Positions 1-5,964 of a DNA stretch of 7,150 nucleotides are shown in pieces. Source of the stretch: Acidimicrobiia bacterium (GTDB lineage: Bacteria; Actinomycetota; Acidimicrobiia; IMCC26256); the NCBI GenBank assembly GCA_023262065.1, contig JALRDW010000158.1, positions 1 through 7,150 of the forward strand. The letters run 5' to 3'. Below the pieces are notes generated by a model. The model did no database searches. It was not told where the DNA came from and saw only the letters and a list, made by a program, of their open reading frames with translations. The position numbers and the translations under genes are program-made. Each line of letters opens with the position of its first letter. Position 1 is the stretch's first letter.

Positions 1-16
1 TCGCGTGCGCGGCTCC

Positions 17-22
17 TACGAT
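17..22 (+). promoter_or_regulatory. Candidate -10 element (TACGAT) for a leaderless coaA transcript
   Basis: TACGAT fits the actinobacterial TANNNT -10 consensus and lies 8 nt before the GTG at 31. Transcription would therefore start at or next to the start codon. No purine-rich ribosome binding site precedes the GTG, which agrees with a leaderless mRNA. A -35 element would lie outside the window. The same arrangement occurs before the first gene of the other two protein operons here. Confidence 0.45.
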
Positions 23-30
23 CGACGACC

Positions 31-726
31 GTGGAGTCCGGCCCACTCGTCCCGCTCATCGAGCGTCTCAGCGCGGCCCACGCCGAGCGGTCCCCGCTGG
101 TGGTCGGGCTCGCGGGCTCGGTCGCCGTCGGCAAGTCGACACTCGCGGCCGCGCTCGCCGAGGCGCTCGCACCACGCGCCGTCGCCGTCGTGGGTACCGA
201 CGGCTTCCTGCTCCCGAACGCCGTGCTCATCGAGCGCGATCTGTTCCTGCGCAAGGGGTTCCCGGAGTCCTACGACGCGGAGGCGCTCACCGCCTTCATC
301 GAACGTGTCCGCACGGGGACCGCGGTCGAGGTACCGGTGTACTCCCACGCCGAGTACGACGTGGTCGACGAACGACGTCCGATCGGTACGCCCGAGGTGT
401 GCATCGTCGAGGGCGTGAACGCTCTGCGATTCGCCGAGCACCTCGACCTGGCGATCTACCTCCACGCCGATGAGGCCCACATCGTCGACTGGTACGCGGA
501 CCGTTTCGTCGCCGAGTGCGCGGCCGCTCGGGACGATGAGACCTCGTTCTACCGCGGGTGGTCGGGACTCGAGGAGGGCGAGCAGCGTGCACTCGCCGCA
601 CAGTTCTGGGCGGCGATCAACCATCCGAACCTCGTCGACCACATCGCACCGACCGCCCGAGCGGCCCACGTCGTCGTCGAGAAGGGGCCCGACCATGGGA
701 TCCTGCGGATCGAGTGGCGCCGGTGA
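31..726 (+). CDS. coaA: Short type I pantothenate kinase (CoaA-like)
   Basis: Predicted cytoplasmic P-loop kinase that phosphorylates pantothenate with ATP, the first step of CoA synthesis. Seen in the 231-aa product: Walker A GSVAVGKS (29-36), TDGFL (56-60, with the catalytic-type Asp57), GFPESYD (76-82), PVYSHAEYD (102-110), EGVN (127-130), WYADRF (154-159) and INHPNLVDHIAPT (196-208). All follow the E. coli CoaA order. The family is usually about 310 aa; here the P-loop begins near residue 29 instead of about 95, so some 65 N-terminal residues are missing. The GTG at 31 was chosen because a -10-like TACGAT sits just upstream. The frame is open to the window edge, so a longer protein cannot be excluded, but the ten upstream codons do not resemble the family. 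Residues matching E. coli Arg106 and Phe247 are Ala40 and Glu162. The stop overlaps the next gene's start. A uridine kinase-like relative is the main alternative, but the CoaA-specific motifs argue against it. Confidence 0.85.
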   Translation: MESGPLVPLIERLSAAHAERSPLVVGLAGSVAVGKSTLAAALAEALAPRAVAVVGTDGFLLPNAVLIERDLFLRKGFPESYDAEALTAFIERVRTGTAVEVPVYSHAEYDVVDERRPIGTPEVCIVEGVNALRFAEHLDLAIYLHADEAHIVDWYADRFVAECAAARDDETSFYRGWSGLEEGEQRALAAQFWAAINHPNLVDHIAPTARAAHVVVEKGPDHGILRIEWRR

Positions 727-1547
727 TCCACCTCGCGAGCGACGGCCTCGCCCTCGCCCTCGATCCGGCGCGCGGGATGGTCGCCACCTCGTTGCGGCAC
801 GGCGACGAGGAACTCCTCGCTCCGAGTCGGGCCCGGCGCGAGGAGATCGTGCGGGTCGACACGGTGCGCGGAATGCCGCTGCTCGCGCCGTGGGCGAACC
901 GCCTCCCGGGGGACCGGTACCCCGCGCACGGGAGGACGGTCGACCTCGGTGCCCTCCCGATCGAGCGCGACCCGGCGGGCCTGCCGCTGCACGGCACCCT
1001 CACCGGTCGGGGGGACTGGGTCGTCCTGGAGCACCGGCGAGACGCGGTCGTGGCAGGGGTCCAGCTCGACGAGGACGCCGTGACCGCCGCCGCGTTCCCG
1101 TTCGCCGCGCGCCTGCAGGTCGAGTGGCGGCTCGGTGGGGACGCACTCGAGGTGACCACCACGCTGCTCGCGACCGGCGGTGACGTCGTGCCGGCCTGCT
1201 TCGGTTGGCACCCCTACCTCGTGCTGCCCGACGCCGACCGTTCGGCGTGCACGGTGCGCCTCCCCGGTGGCGCGCCCGAACCCGTCGGACCGGACACGGT
1301 GGACAAGCCCATCGCGCTCGCCGATGACCGCGAGGCGGTGCTGGCCGGTGCTCGCCGCACGCTCACCCTCACCCTGGGCCCCGGCTACGGAGCGCTGCAG
1401 GTCTGGATGCCGGCGGGGGAGCCGTTCGTCAGCCTCGAGCCGATGGTCGCCCCGACCGGCGCGCTCGCCACCGGGCACCACCCGGTGGCGCGACCCGGCG
1501 CGCCGTACCGGGCGACGTTCAGGCTCGACGTGCGCGGTACCGCCTGA
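723..1547 (+). CDS. Aldose 1-epimerase (GalM-like) family protein
   Basis: Probable cytoplasmic mutarotase that interconverts alpha and beta anomers of an aldose or sugar phosphate. The 274-aa product has the family landmarks: PLLAPWANRL (52-61), LHGTL with His90, GWHPYLVLP with His163, and SLEPMVAPTGAL with Glu239. By family knowledge these two histidines and the glutamate are the catalytic acid/base residues, so the enzyme should be active. GTG 723 was chosen over upstream in-frame starts because it forms a GTGA overlap with the coaA stop, and the protein from there begins where family members do. Only a weak GAGTGG precedes it, so translational coupling to coaA is likely. Its 3' end overlaps the convergent pgi gene by 29 nt. 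Substrate is undetermined: galactose or glucose mutarotase and hexose-6-phosphate epimerase are both possible, and the pgi neighbour hints weakly at sugar phosphates. Confidence 0.85.
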   Translation: MIHLASDGLALALDPARGMVATSLRHGDEELLAPSRARREEIVRVDTVRGMPLLAPWANRLPGDRYPAHGRTVDLGALPIERDPAGLPLHGTLTGRGDWVVLEHRRDAVVAGVQLDEDAVTAAAFPFAARLQVEWRLGGDALEVTTTLLATGGDVVPACFGWHPYLVLPDADRSACTVRLPGGAPEPVGPDTVDKPIALADDREAVLAGARRTLTLTLGPGYGALQVWMPAGEPFVSLEPMVAPTGALATGHHPVARPGAPYRATFRLDVRGTA

Positions 1548-3126
1548 TCGTCGCCGCGGTCGCCGGGTCGTGCGGGGTCTCGACCCCGTCGCGCACCTCG
1601 GCGAGGATCGTGGCGGCGAGCACCTTGCCGAGTTCGACGCCCCACTGATCGAACGAGTCGATGCCCCACAGTGCGCCGGCCGCCGCCACCTTGTGCTCGT
1701 AGAGGGCGATGAGCGCACCGAGCGACGACGGGGTGAGGGCGTCGAGCATGAGGATGGTCGAGGGCCGGTCGCCCGCGAACACGCGGTGCGGGACGAGCGC
1801 GGGCTCCACCCCTTGGGCCGCGACCTCGGCGGCGAACCGGCCGCGGGCGAGCGCCTCGGCCTGGGCGATGGCGTTGGCCACGAGTGCGTCCTGATGATCG
1901 CCGATCGGGTCGTGGGCCCGAGCCACCACGATGAGGTCGACCGGCGCGATGACCGTGCCCTGGTGCAGCAGCTGGAGGAACGCGTGCTGCGCATCGGTGC
2001 CCGGTGCACCCCACACGATCGGTGAGGTTCCGACGCGGACCGGGGCACCGTCCTCGTCGACCGATTTGCCGTTGCTCTCCATCTCGAGCTGCTGCAGGAA
2101 CGCGGGGAGGCGGGCGAGGTCGCTCGCGTACGGGATCACGGCCCGGGTGTCCATGTCCTCGAGGTCGGTGTTCCACACCTCGGTGAGTGCGAGCAGCACG
2201 GGCAGGTTGCGCTCGAGCGGCGCACTGACGGCGTGCTCGTCCATCGCGCGCATCCCGGCGAGGAACTCGTCGAACGCGTCGGGACCGATGGCGAGCAGCA
2301 CCGGGAGTCCGATGGCCGAGGAGACGGAGAACCGACCGCCGACCCAGTCCCAGAACCCGAAGGTCCGGGTCGCGTCGATGCCGAAGGCCCCGACCGCGTC
2401 GAGGTCGGTGGACACGGCGACGAAGTGCGCGGGAACCGCGTCCTCACCGAGCGCGTCGACGATCCAGGCCCGCGCCGCCCGTGCGTTGGCCATCGTTTCG
2501 GCCGTCGTGAACGTCTTCGAGGCGACGATGCACAGCGTGCTCGCGGGATCGAGTCCGGTGAGCGCCCGTCGCAGGTCGGCCGCGTCGACGTTCGAGACGA
2601 ACCGGACGGTCAGATCGGGATCGACGAAGGGCCGCAGGGCGGTCGTCACCATCTCCGGACCGAGATGCGAGCCGCCGATGCCGAGGTGGACGACGGCGCG
2701 GAAGCGAGCGCCCGTGGCCCCACGGTGCGTACCGTCCCGCACGGCGGAGGCGAACGCGCGCATCTCGTCGAGCACGGCGTGCACCTCGGGGACCACGTCG
2801 CGACCACCCACCTCGATCCGGGCGTCGCGGGGGGCGCGCAGCGCGGTGTGGAGCGCGGCGCGTGACTCGGTGGTGTTGACGACCGCCCCCGCCTGCAGAC
2901 CGCGCAGGCGGGCATCGACCCCGCGCGCGCGGGCGAGCGCGACGAGGAGACGCAGCGACTCCCCGGTGAGGCGCTGCCGGGTGAGGTCGAGGTGGACGCC
3001 CGCGGCCTCGGCCGTGAGCACCTCGAGGCGGCTCGCGTCCTCGAGCAGTTCGCGCAGGTGGGTGGTGGCGAGCGTCGCGTGGTGCTCGGCCAGTTCCGAC
3101 CATGCCGCGGAGTCGGTGAGGCTCAC
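1519..3126 (-). CDS. pgi: Glucose-6-phosphate isomerase
   Basis: Interconverts glucose 6-phosphate and fructose 6-phosphate in glycolysis and gluconeogenesis, in the cytoplasm. The 535-aa product has near-normal length (about 550) and both family signatures: WVGGRFSVSSAIG (261-273) and GIDSFDQWGVELGK (488-501). Other blocks are NTTESRAALHTALR (84-97), HLGIGGSHLGP (147-157), VASKTFTTAETMANA (201-215) and GTDAQHAFLQLLHQG (376-390). Catalytic residues by homology are Glu350, His381 and Lys501, all present. GTG 3126 was chosen because it overlaps the DUF2203 stop (GTGA) and has a strong GAGGAGG ribosome binding site 7 nt upstream; an in-frame ATG at 3186 would add 20 unrelated residues from within the upstream gene. 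It is the second gene of a two-gene minus-strand operon and converges on the epimerase gene. Confidence 0.96.
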   Translation of the reverse strand: MSLTDSAAWSELAEHHATLATTHLRELLEDASRLEVLTAEAAGVHLDLTRQRLTGESLRLLVALARARGVDARLRGLQAGAVVNTTESRAALHTALRAPRDARIEVGGRDVVPEVHAVLDEMRAFASAVRDGTHRGATGARFRAVVHLGIGGSHLGPEMVTTALRPFVDPDLTVRFVSNVDAADLRRALTGLDPASTLCIVASKTFTTAETMANARAARAWIVDALGEDAVPAHFVAVSTDLDAVGAFGIDATRTFGFWDWVGGRFSVSSAIGLPVLLAIGPDAFDEFLAGMRAMDEHAVSAPLERNLPVLLALTEVWNTDLEDMDTRAVIPYASDLARLPAFLQQLEMESNGKSVDEDGAPVRVGTSPIVWGAPGTDAQHAFLQLLHQGTVIAPVDLIVVARAHDPIGDHQDALVANAIAQAEALARGRFAAEVAAQGVEPALVPHRVFAGDRPSTILMLDALTPSSLGALIALYEHKVAAAGALWGIDSFDQWGVELGKVLAATILAEVRDGVETPHDPATAATIRRYRARRA

Positions 3127-3518
3127 GCCGGGGCCTCCTCGATCGGGGTCCGGCCGGCGAACCCGGCCTCCGGCCAGTGCCACCACCCGATGCGCGGCTC
3201 ACCGAGCAACCAGCAGAGGTGGTACTCCCGACCGTCGCCGGTGCGGGCCGGGAAGTCGATGAGGCCGCGGTACGGGTCCCGCAGCACGATGCCCTCGTCG
3301 GTGAGGGTTGCGAGCGCCTCGCGCAGCTGGGCCTCGGCCACCGGGTTGATCGCCGCCGGTCGTTCGGCCTCGGCGGCGGTCGCGCCGTGGCCGTTCGGGG
3401 TCACGCCCGGCAGCGCGCCGACGAGCCGGGACGCGTCCGCGAGATCGCGCACACGACGCAGCACCTCGCTGACCCGGGGCAGTGCGGCCTCGGCCCGTTC
3501 GAGCGTCCAGTCCTCCAC
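3123..3518 (-). CDS. DUF2203 family protein, function unknown
   Basis: Small soluble 131-aa protein that I place in the uncharacterised DUF2203 family from its layout. It has an N-terminal WTLERAEAALPRV segment (4-16), a helical middle, then GLIDFPAR (85-92), REYHLCWLLGEPRIGWWHW (97-115) and GFAGRTPI (119-126). The family is known for the C-terminal pattern of a 'dFPa' stretch, 'CWxxGE' and 'fWH...GfaGR'. No membrane segment or signal peptide is seen. The start at GTG 3518 is preferred: the product begins just before the conserved block, and a TAACGT -10-like element sits 8 nt upstream. Upstream in-frame starts would run back through the pheA promoter into pheA. It is the first gene of an operon with pgi, sharing GTGA. 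No biochemical function is known to me. The Cys, His and Trp cluster could bind a ligand or metal, but that is only a guess. Confidence 0.8.
   Translation of the reverse strand: MEDWTLERAEAALPRVSEVLRRVRDLADASRLVGALPGVTPNGHGATAAEAERPAAINPVAEAQLREALATLTDEGIVLRDPYRGLIDFPARTGDGREYHLCWLLGEPRIGWWHWPEAGFAGRTPIEEAPA
3134..3140 (-). promoter_or_regulatory. Ribosome binding site GAGGAGG for pgi
   Basis: GAGGAGG on the minus strand lies 7 nt before GTG 3126, inside the last codons of the DUF2203 gene. It decides the pgi start in favour of GTG 3126 over the in-frame ATG at 3186. Confidence 0.8.
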
Positions 3519-3526
3519 GGCGTCCG

Positions 3527-3532
3527 ACGTTA
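3527..3532 (-). promoter_or_regulatory. Candidate -10 element (TAACGT) for leaderless DUF2203-pgi transcript
   Basis: On the minus strand TAACGT matches TANNNT and is followed by 8 nt and then GTG 3518. No ribosome binding site lies between, consistent with leaderless translation. I see no convincing -35 box at the expected spacing. Confidence 0.45.
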
Positions 3533-3559
3533 CCGGCGGGAGCGACGGCGGGTGCCGTC

Positions 3560-3565
3560 TACGCT
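3560..3565 (+). promoter_or_regulatory. Candidate -10 element (TACGCT) for leaderless pheA-serS transcript
   Basis: TACGCT matches TANNNT and is followed by 7 nt and GTG 3573, with no purine-rich ribosome binding site. It lies back-to-back with the minus-strand element at 3527-3532 in a 54-nt divergent region. No clear -35 box is present. Confidence 0.45.
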
Positions 3566-3572
3566 CTCGCCC

Positions 3573-4517
3573 GTGACCACGACCACCCGAGTCGCGTACC
3601 TCGGCCCCGCCGGCACCTTCACCGAGGAGGCACTGCGCACGCAGGCCGATCTGCGGGCGGCCGCGCACCTGCCGGTGCGATCGGTGCCCGAGGTCGTCGC
3701 GGCCGTGGGCCGGGGGGACGCCGACCTCGGTCTCGTCCCGATCGAGAACGCGATCGAGGGTGGGGTCGCCCTCACGCTCGATGCCCTCGGGTTCGAGAGC
3801 GATCTGCTCATCCAGCGCGAGATCGACCTACCGATCTCCCTCAACCTCGCAGCCCGGGAGGGCACCACGCTCGCCGGGGTCCACACCGTGCTCACCATGC
3901 CGATGGCGGTCGGGCAGTGCCGGGCCTGGCTGGCCAAGCGGCTGCCGGAGGTGGAGATCCGGGCCGCCAACTCCACGGCCGAGGCGGCCCGCGAGGTCGC
4001 GCGCTCGAAGCGTGCCGGCCTCGCCGCGATCGCGAACGCCGCCGCGGTCAAGGAGTACGGCCTCCGCAACCTCGCGACGCGCATCGAGGACCACGACCAC
4101 AACCAGACCCGGTTCGTGCTCGTGGGCCACGGGATCCCGGCGCCGACGGGCCACGACCGCACGAGCATCGTCTGTTTCCAGCGCTCGGACCGTCCCGGTT
4201 CGCTGCTCGCGATCCTGCAGGAGTTCGCGGCCCGCACCATCAACCTCACGAAGGTCGAGTCGCGTCCGACCAAGCACTCGCTCGGCGACTACTGCTTCTT
4301 CATCGACTTCGTCGGTCACGTCGGCGAGCCCATCGTGGCCGACTGCCTCCGGACGATCGCGGCTTCGGCCGCGCAGGTGAAGTTCCTCGGGTCCTACCCG
4401 GTCGCCGGTGAGGCGGCGAGCCAGCGGCGCCGATCGGCGACGCGGGCCTGGCGCGACGCGGAGTCGTGGATGAACGACCTGCACGCGCGCATCCGCCCGC
4501 CGGGGGGTGACGCGTGA
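3573..4517 (+). CDS. pheA: Prephenate dehydratase with C-terminal ACT domain
   Basis: Converts prephenate to phenylpyruvate in phenylalanine synthesis; cytoplasmic. The 314-aa product is a stand-alone enzyme with no chorismate mutase domain, as in other actinobacteria. The catalytic domain (about 5-185) contains YLGPAGTFTEEA (9-20), LGLVPIENAIEGG (52-64) and the catalytic TRF (179-181). The ACT domain (about 196-275) carries RPGSLLAIL (207-215) and ESRP (229-232), the regions that bind phenylalanine for allosteric control, so feedback inhibition by Phe is expected. The first is GSL rather than the common GAL. A tail of about 40 residues follows, as in Mycobacterium PheA. GTG 3573 was chosen because the homologous N-terminus starts there and a -10-like TACGCT precedes it by 7 nt; longer in-frame starts lie inside the divergent gene. 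Its stop overlaps the serS start. A pheA-serS neighbourhood is also found in other actinobacteria such as Mycobacterium. Confidence 0.95.
   Translation: MTTTTRVAYLGPAGTFTEEALRTQADLRAAAHLPVRSVPEVVAAVGRGDADLGLVPIENAIEGGVALTLDALGFESDLLIQREIDLPISLNLAAREGTTLAGVHTVLTMPMAVGQCRAWLAKRLPEVEIRAANSTAEAAREVARSKRAGLAAIANAAAVKEYGLRNLATRIEDHDHNQTRFVLVGHGIPAPTGHDRTSIVCFQRSDRPGSLLAILQEFAARTINLTKVESRPTKHSLGDYCFFIDFVGHVGEPIVADCLRTIAASAAQVKFLGSYPVAGEAASQRRRSATRAWRDAESWMNDLHARIRPPGGDA
4502..4510 (+). promoter_or_regulatory. Ribosome binding site (GGGGGGTGA) for serS
   Basis: The stretch matches 7 of 9 positions of the anti-16S consensus AGGAGGTGA. Its core ends 6 nt before GTG 4514, inside the last codons of pheA. 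It supports GTG 4514 as the serS start. Confidence 0.6.
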
Positions 4518-5767
4518 TCGACGTCAGGCGACTCCGCGACGAACCCGAGTACCGGGCGGGCATCGAACGCAAGCGGGTGCGGCCCGGGCTCATCGACGAG
4601 GTGCTCGCGGCCGAGGAGGAACGCCGCAACCTGCTGGGCGAGGTCGAACGCCTGCGGGCCGAGCAGAACGCGGCCTCGAAGGCGATCGGGCAGGCGGCCC
4701 CCGAGGACCGACCGGCCCGCATCGAGGCGGCCGCCGGGTTCAAGGAGCGTCTCGGGACGCTCGAGCCCCGGCTCGCCGAGGTGGAGGAGACGGTGCGCTC
4801 CCTCGCGCTGCAGATCCCGAACCCCGCCTCGATCGAGACCCCGGATGGCGGCGAGGACGACGGCACGGTGGTGCGCACGGTGGGTGGGCAGCCCGCCGCG
4901 CCTGCGCTCGATCACGCCGCGCTCGGCGAGGCGTTGGGCTTCGTGGACAGCGAGCGCGGCGCGCAGGCGAGTGGATCACGGTTCGCGTACGTCATGAACG
5001 AGGCGGTCCTGCTCGAACTCGCACTCGTCCAGTGGGTCATGGCCGAACTCGTGCGCGAGGGGTTCACGCCGGTCGTGCCACCGGTGCTCGTGCGCGAGCA
5101 GACGATGGAGGAGGCCGGGTTCTTCCCGACCGATCGCGCCCAGGTCTACGAGTTGGGCGAGGACGAGTTGTTCCTCGTGGGCACGAGCGAGGTGCCGCTC
5201 TCGGCACTCCACCGTGGGGACCTGTTCGATCCGGACGCGCTGCCGCTGCGGTACGGCGGGTTCTCCTCCTGCTTCCGCCGGGAGGCCGGCACCTACGGCA
5301 AGGACACGCGCGGCATCTTCCGGGTGCACCAGTTCGACAAGGTCGAGATGTTCGTGTGGGCCCACCCCGATCGGTCGTCGGAGGAGCACGAGCGGATCCT
5401 CGCGACCGAGGAGCGCATCGTCGGCGGTCTCGGGCTGCCGTACCGGGTCATGGACATCGCGGCCGGCGACCTCGGTGCGCCCGCGGCCCGCAAGTTCGAT
5501 CTCGAGGTCTGGCTGCCGAGCGAGGGTCGGTACCGCGAGCTCACCTCCTGCTCGAACTACCTCGACTACTCGGCCCGACGCCTCGGCACCCGGGTGCGGG
5601 ACGCCGACGGCAACCGGCTCGTGCACACGCTCAACGGCACGGCCTGCGCGGTCGGCCGCACGCTGCTGTTCCTGTTCGAGCACTTCCAGGAGGCCGACGG
5701 CGGCCTCGCGGTCCCCGACGTGCTCGTGCCGTACACCGGCTTCTCCCGGGTCGAACCCCGGGCCTGA
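4514..5767 (+). CDS. serS: Seryl-tRNA synthetase
   Basis: Class II aminoacyl-tRNA synthetase that charges tRNA-Ser with serine in the cytoplasm. The 417-aa product has the usual length and order. An N-terminal charged helical arm (about 27-100), predicted to form the antiparallel coiled coil that grips the long variable arm of tRNA-Ser, is followed by the catalytic domain. Visible there are GTSEVPL (223-229, often GTAEVPL), motif 2 with FRREAGTYGKDTRG (254-267), RVHQFDKVE (270-278), LTSCSNYLDYSARR (343-356) and motif 3 LNGTACAVGRTLLFLFE (373-389) with Arg382. The GTG start forms a GTGA overlap with the pheA stop and has a good ribosome binding site, so it is probably translated from the pheA transcript. 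A tRNA-Ser gene lies 67 nt downstream. Of its 17 serine codons only one (Ser155) is TCA. Confidence 0.97.
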   Translation: MIDVRRLRDEPEYRAGIERKRVRPGLIDEVLAAEEERRNLLGEVERLRAEQNAASKAIGQAAPEDRPARIEAAAGFKERLGTLEPRLAEVEETVRSLALQIPNPASIETPDGGEDDGTVVRTVGGQPAAPALDHAALGEALGFVDSERGAQASGSRFAYVMNEAVLLELALVQWVMAELVREGFTPVVPPVLVREQTMEEAGFFPTDRAQVYELGEDELFLVGTSEVPLSALHRGDLFDPDALPLRYGGFSSCFRREAGTYGKDTRGIFRVHQFDKVEMFVWAHPDRSSEEHERILATEERIVGGLGLPYRVMDIAAGDLGAPAARKFDLEVWLPSEGRYRELTSCSNYLDYSARRLGTRVRDADGNRLVHTLNGTACAVGRTLLFLFEHFQEADGGLAVPDVLVPYTGFSRVEPRA

Positions 5768-5782
5768 GCGGTCCCCGGCCCG
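5745..5782 (+). terminator. GC-rich stem-loops at the end of serS, possible terminator
   Basis: CCCGGG (5745-5750) and CCCGGG (5757-5762) can form a 6-bp stem with a 6-nt loop ending just before the serS stop. An alternative stem pairs CGGGCC (5759-5764) with GGCCCG (5777-5782). The two are mutually exclusive. Neither has a following U-run, so this is a weak candidate; in DNA this GC-rich such stems also arise by chance. Confidence 0.2.
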
Positions 5783-5796
5783 ACGATCCCCAGAGG

Positions 5797-5826
5797 TAGA
5801 ACGCGTTCCGGTCCGGGGCGTACTCT
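5797..5826 (+). promoter_or_regulatory. Candidate promoter for tRNA-Ser
   Basis: A -10-like TACTCT lies at 5821-5826, 8 nt before the mature tRNA 5' end. A weak -35-like TAGAAC (5797-5802) sits 18 nt upstream of it and matches TTGACA at only 3 of 6 positions. The transcript would start at or very near the tRNA 5' end. It is the only TANNNT hexamer between serS and the acyl-CoA dehydrogenase gene. Confidence 0.45.
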
Positions 5827-5834
5827 GCCCTCCC

Positions 5835-5920
5835 GGAGGGATGCCGGAGAGGCCGAACGGGGGGGTCTTGAAAACCCTTGAGCGAGAGCTCCGTGGGTTC
5901 AAATCCCACTCCCTCCGCCA
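5835..5920 (+). tRNA. tRNA-Ser (anticodon UGA)
   Basis: A complete cloverleaf can be drawn. The acceptor stem pairs 5835-5841 with 5910-5916 (7 bp), followed by discriminator G5917 and an encoded CCA (5918-5920). The D stem is CCG/CGG (5844-5846 with 5858-5860). The anticodon stem pairs 5862-5866 with 5874-5878, with anticodon TGA at 5869-5871 after T5868. The long class II variable arm GAGC-GAGA-GCTC (5880-5891) is typical of tRNA-Ser, and the T arm is GTGGG-TTCAAAT-CCCAC (5893-5909). The G discriminator and long variable arm are known serine identity elements recognised by SerRS. It decodes UCA and, by wobble, probably other UCN codons. Confidence 0.97.
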
Positions 5921-5950
5921 TCGCGAGCACCTCGAGCGACCGCCCACCTG

Positions 5951-5957
5951 AGAGGGA
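5951..5957 (+). promoter_or_regulatory. Ribosome binding site (AGAGGGA) for the acyl-CoA dehydrogenase gene
   Basis: The purine run AGAGGGA ends 7 nt before ATG 5965, a normal spacing. Unlike the first genes of the other operons, this gene has a leader with a ribosome binding site. Confidence 0.7.
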
Positions 5958-5964
5958 CGACCCC

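Noticed and set aside
558..722. Longer epimerase start upstream at 558
   Set aside because: The extension would overlap coaA by 169 nt, is Arg-rich and unlike the family; GTG 723 matches the expected N-terminus.
549..2048. Long minus-strand ORF (499 aa) opposite coaA and the epimerase gene
   Set aside because: It is Arg/Ser/Pro-rich, has no recognisable domain and covers three convincing genes in other frames. It is an artefact of high-GC codon bias.
3127..3186. Longer pgi start at ATG 3186
   Set aside because: The 20 extra residues are unrelated to Pgi and lie inside the DUF2203 gene; GTG 3126 has a strong ribosome binding site and the GTGA overlap.
3900..3935. PheA reads TMPMAVGQC where many enzymes have SHPQAxxQC, apparently losing a conserved His
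   Set aside because: As I recall, Mycobacterium PheA also lacks this His (FPVAAAQ), so it is a lineage feature rather than a defect.
3482..4411. Plus-strand 309-aa ORF overlapping pheA in another frame
   Set aside because: It is an Arg/Pro/Gly-rich shadow frame of pheA with no motifs.
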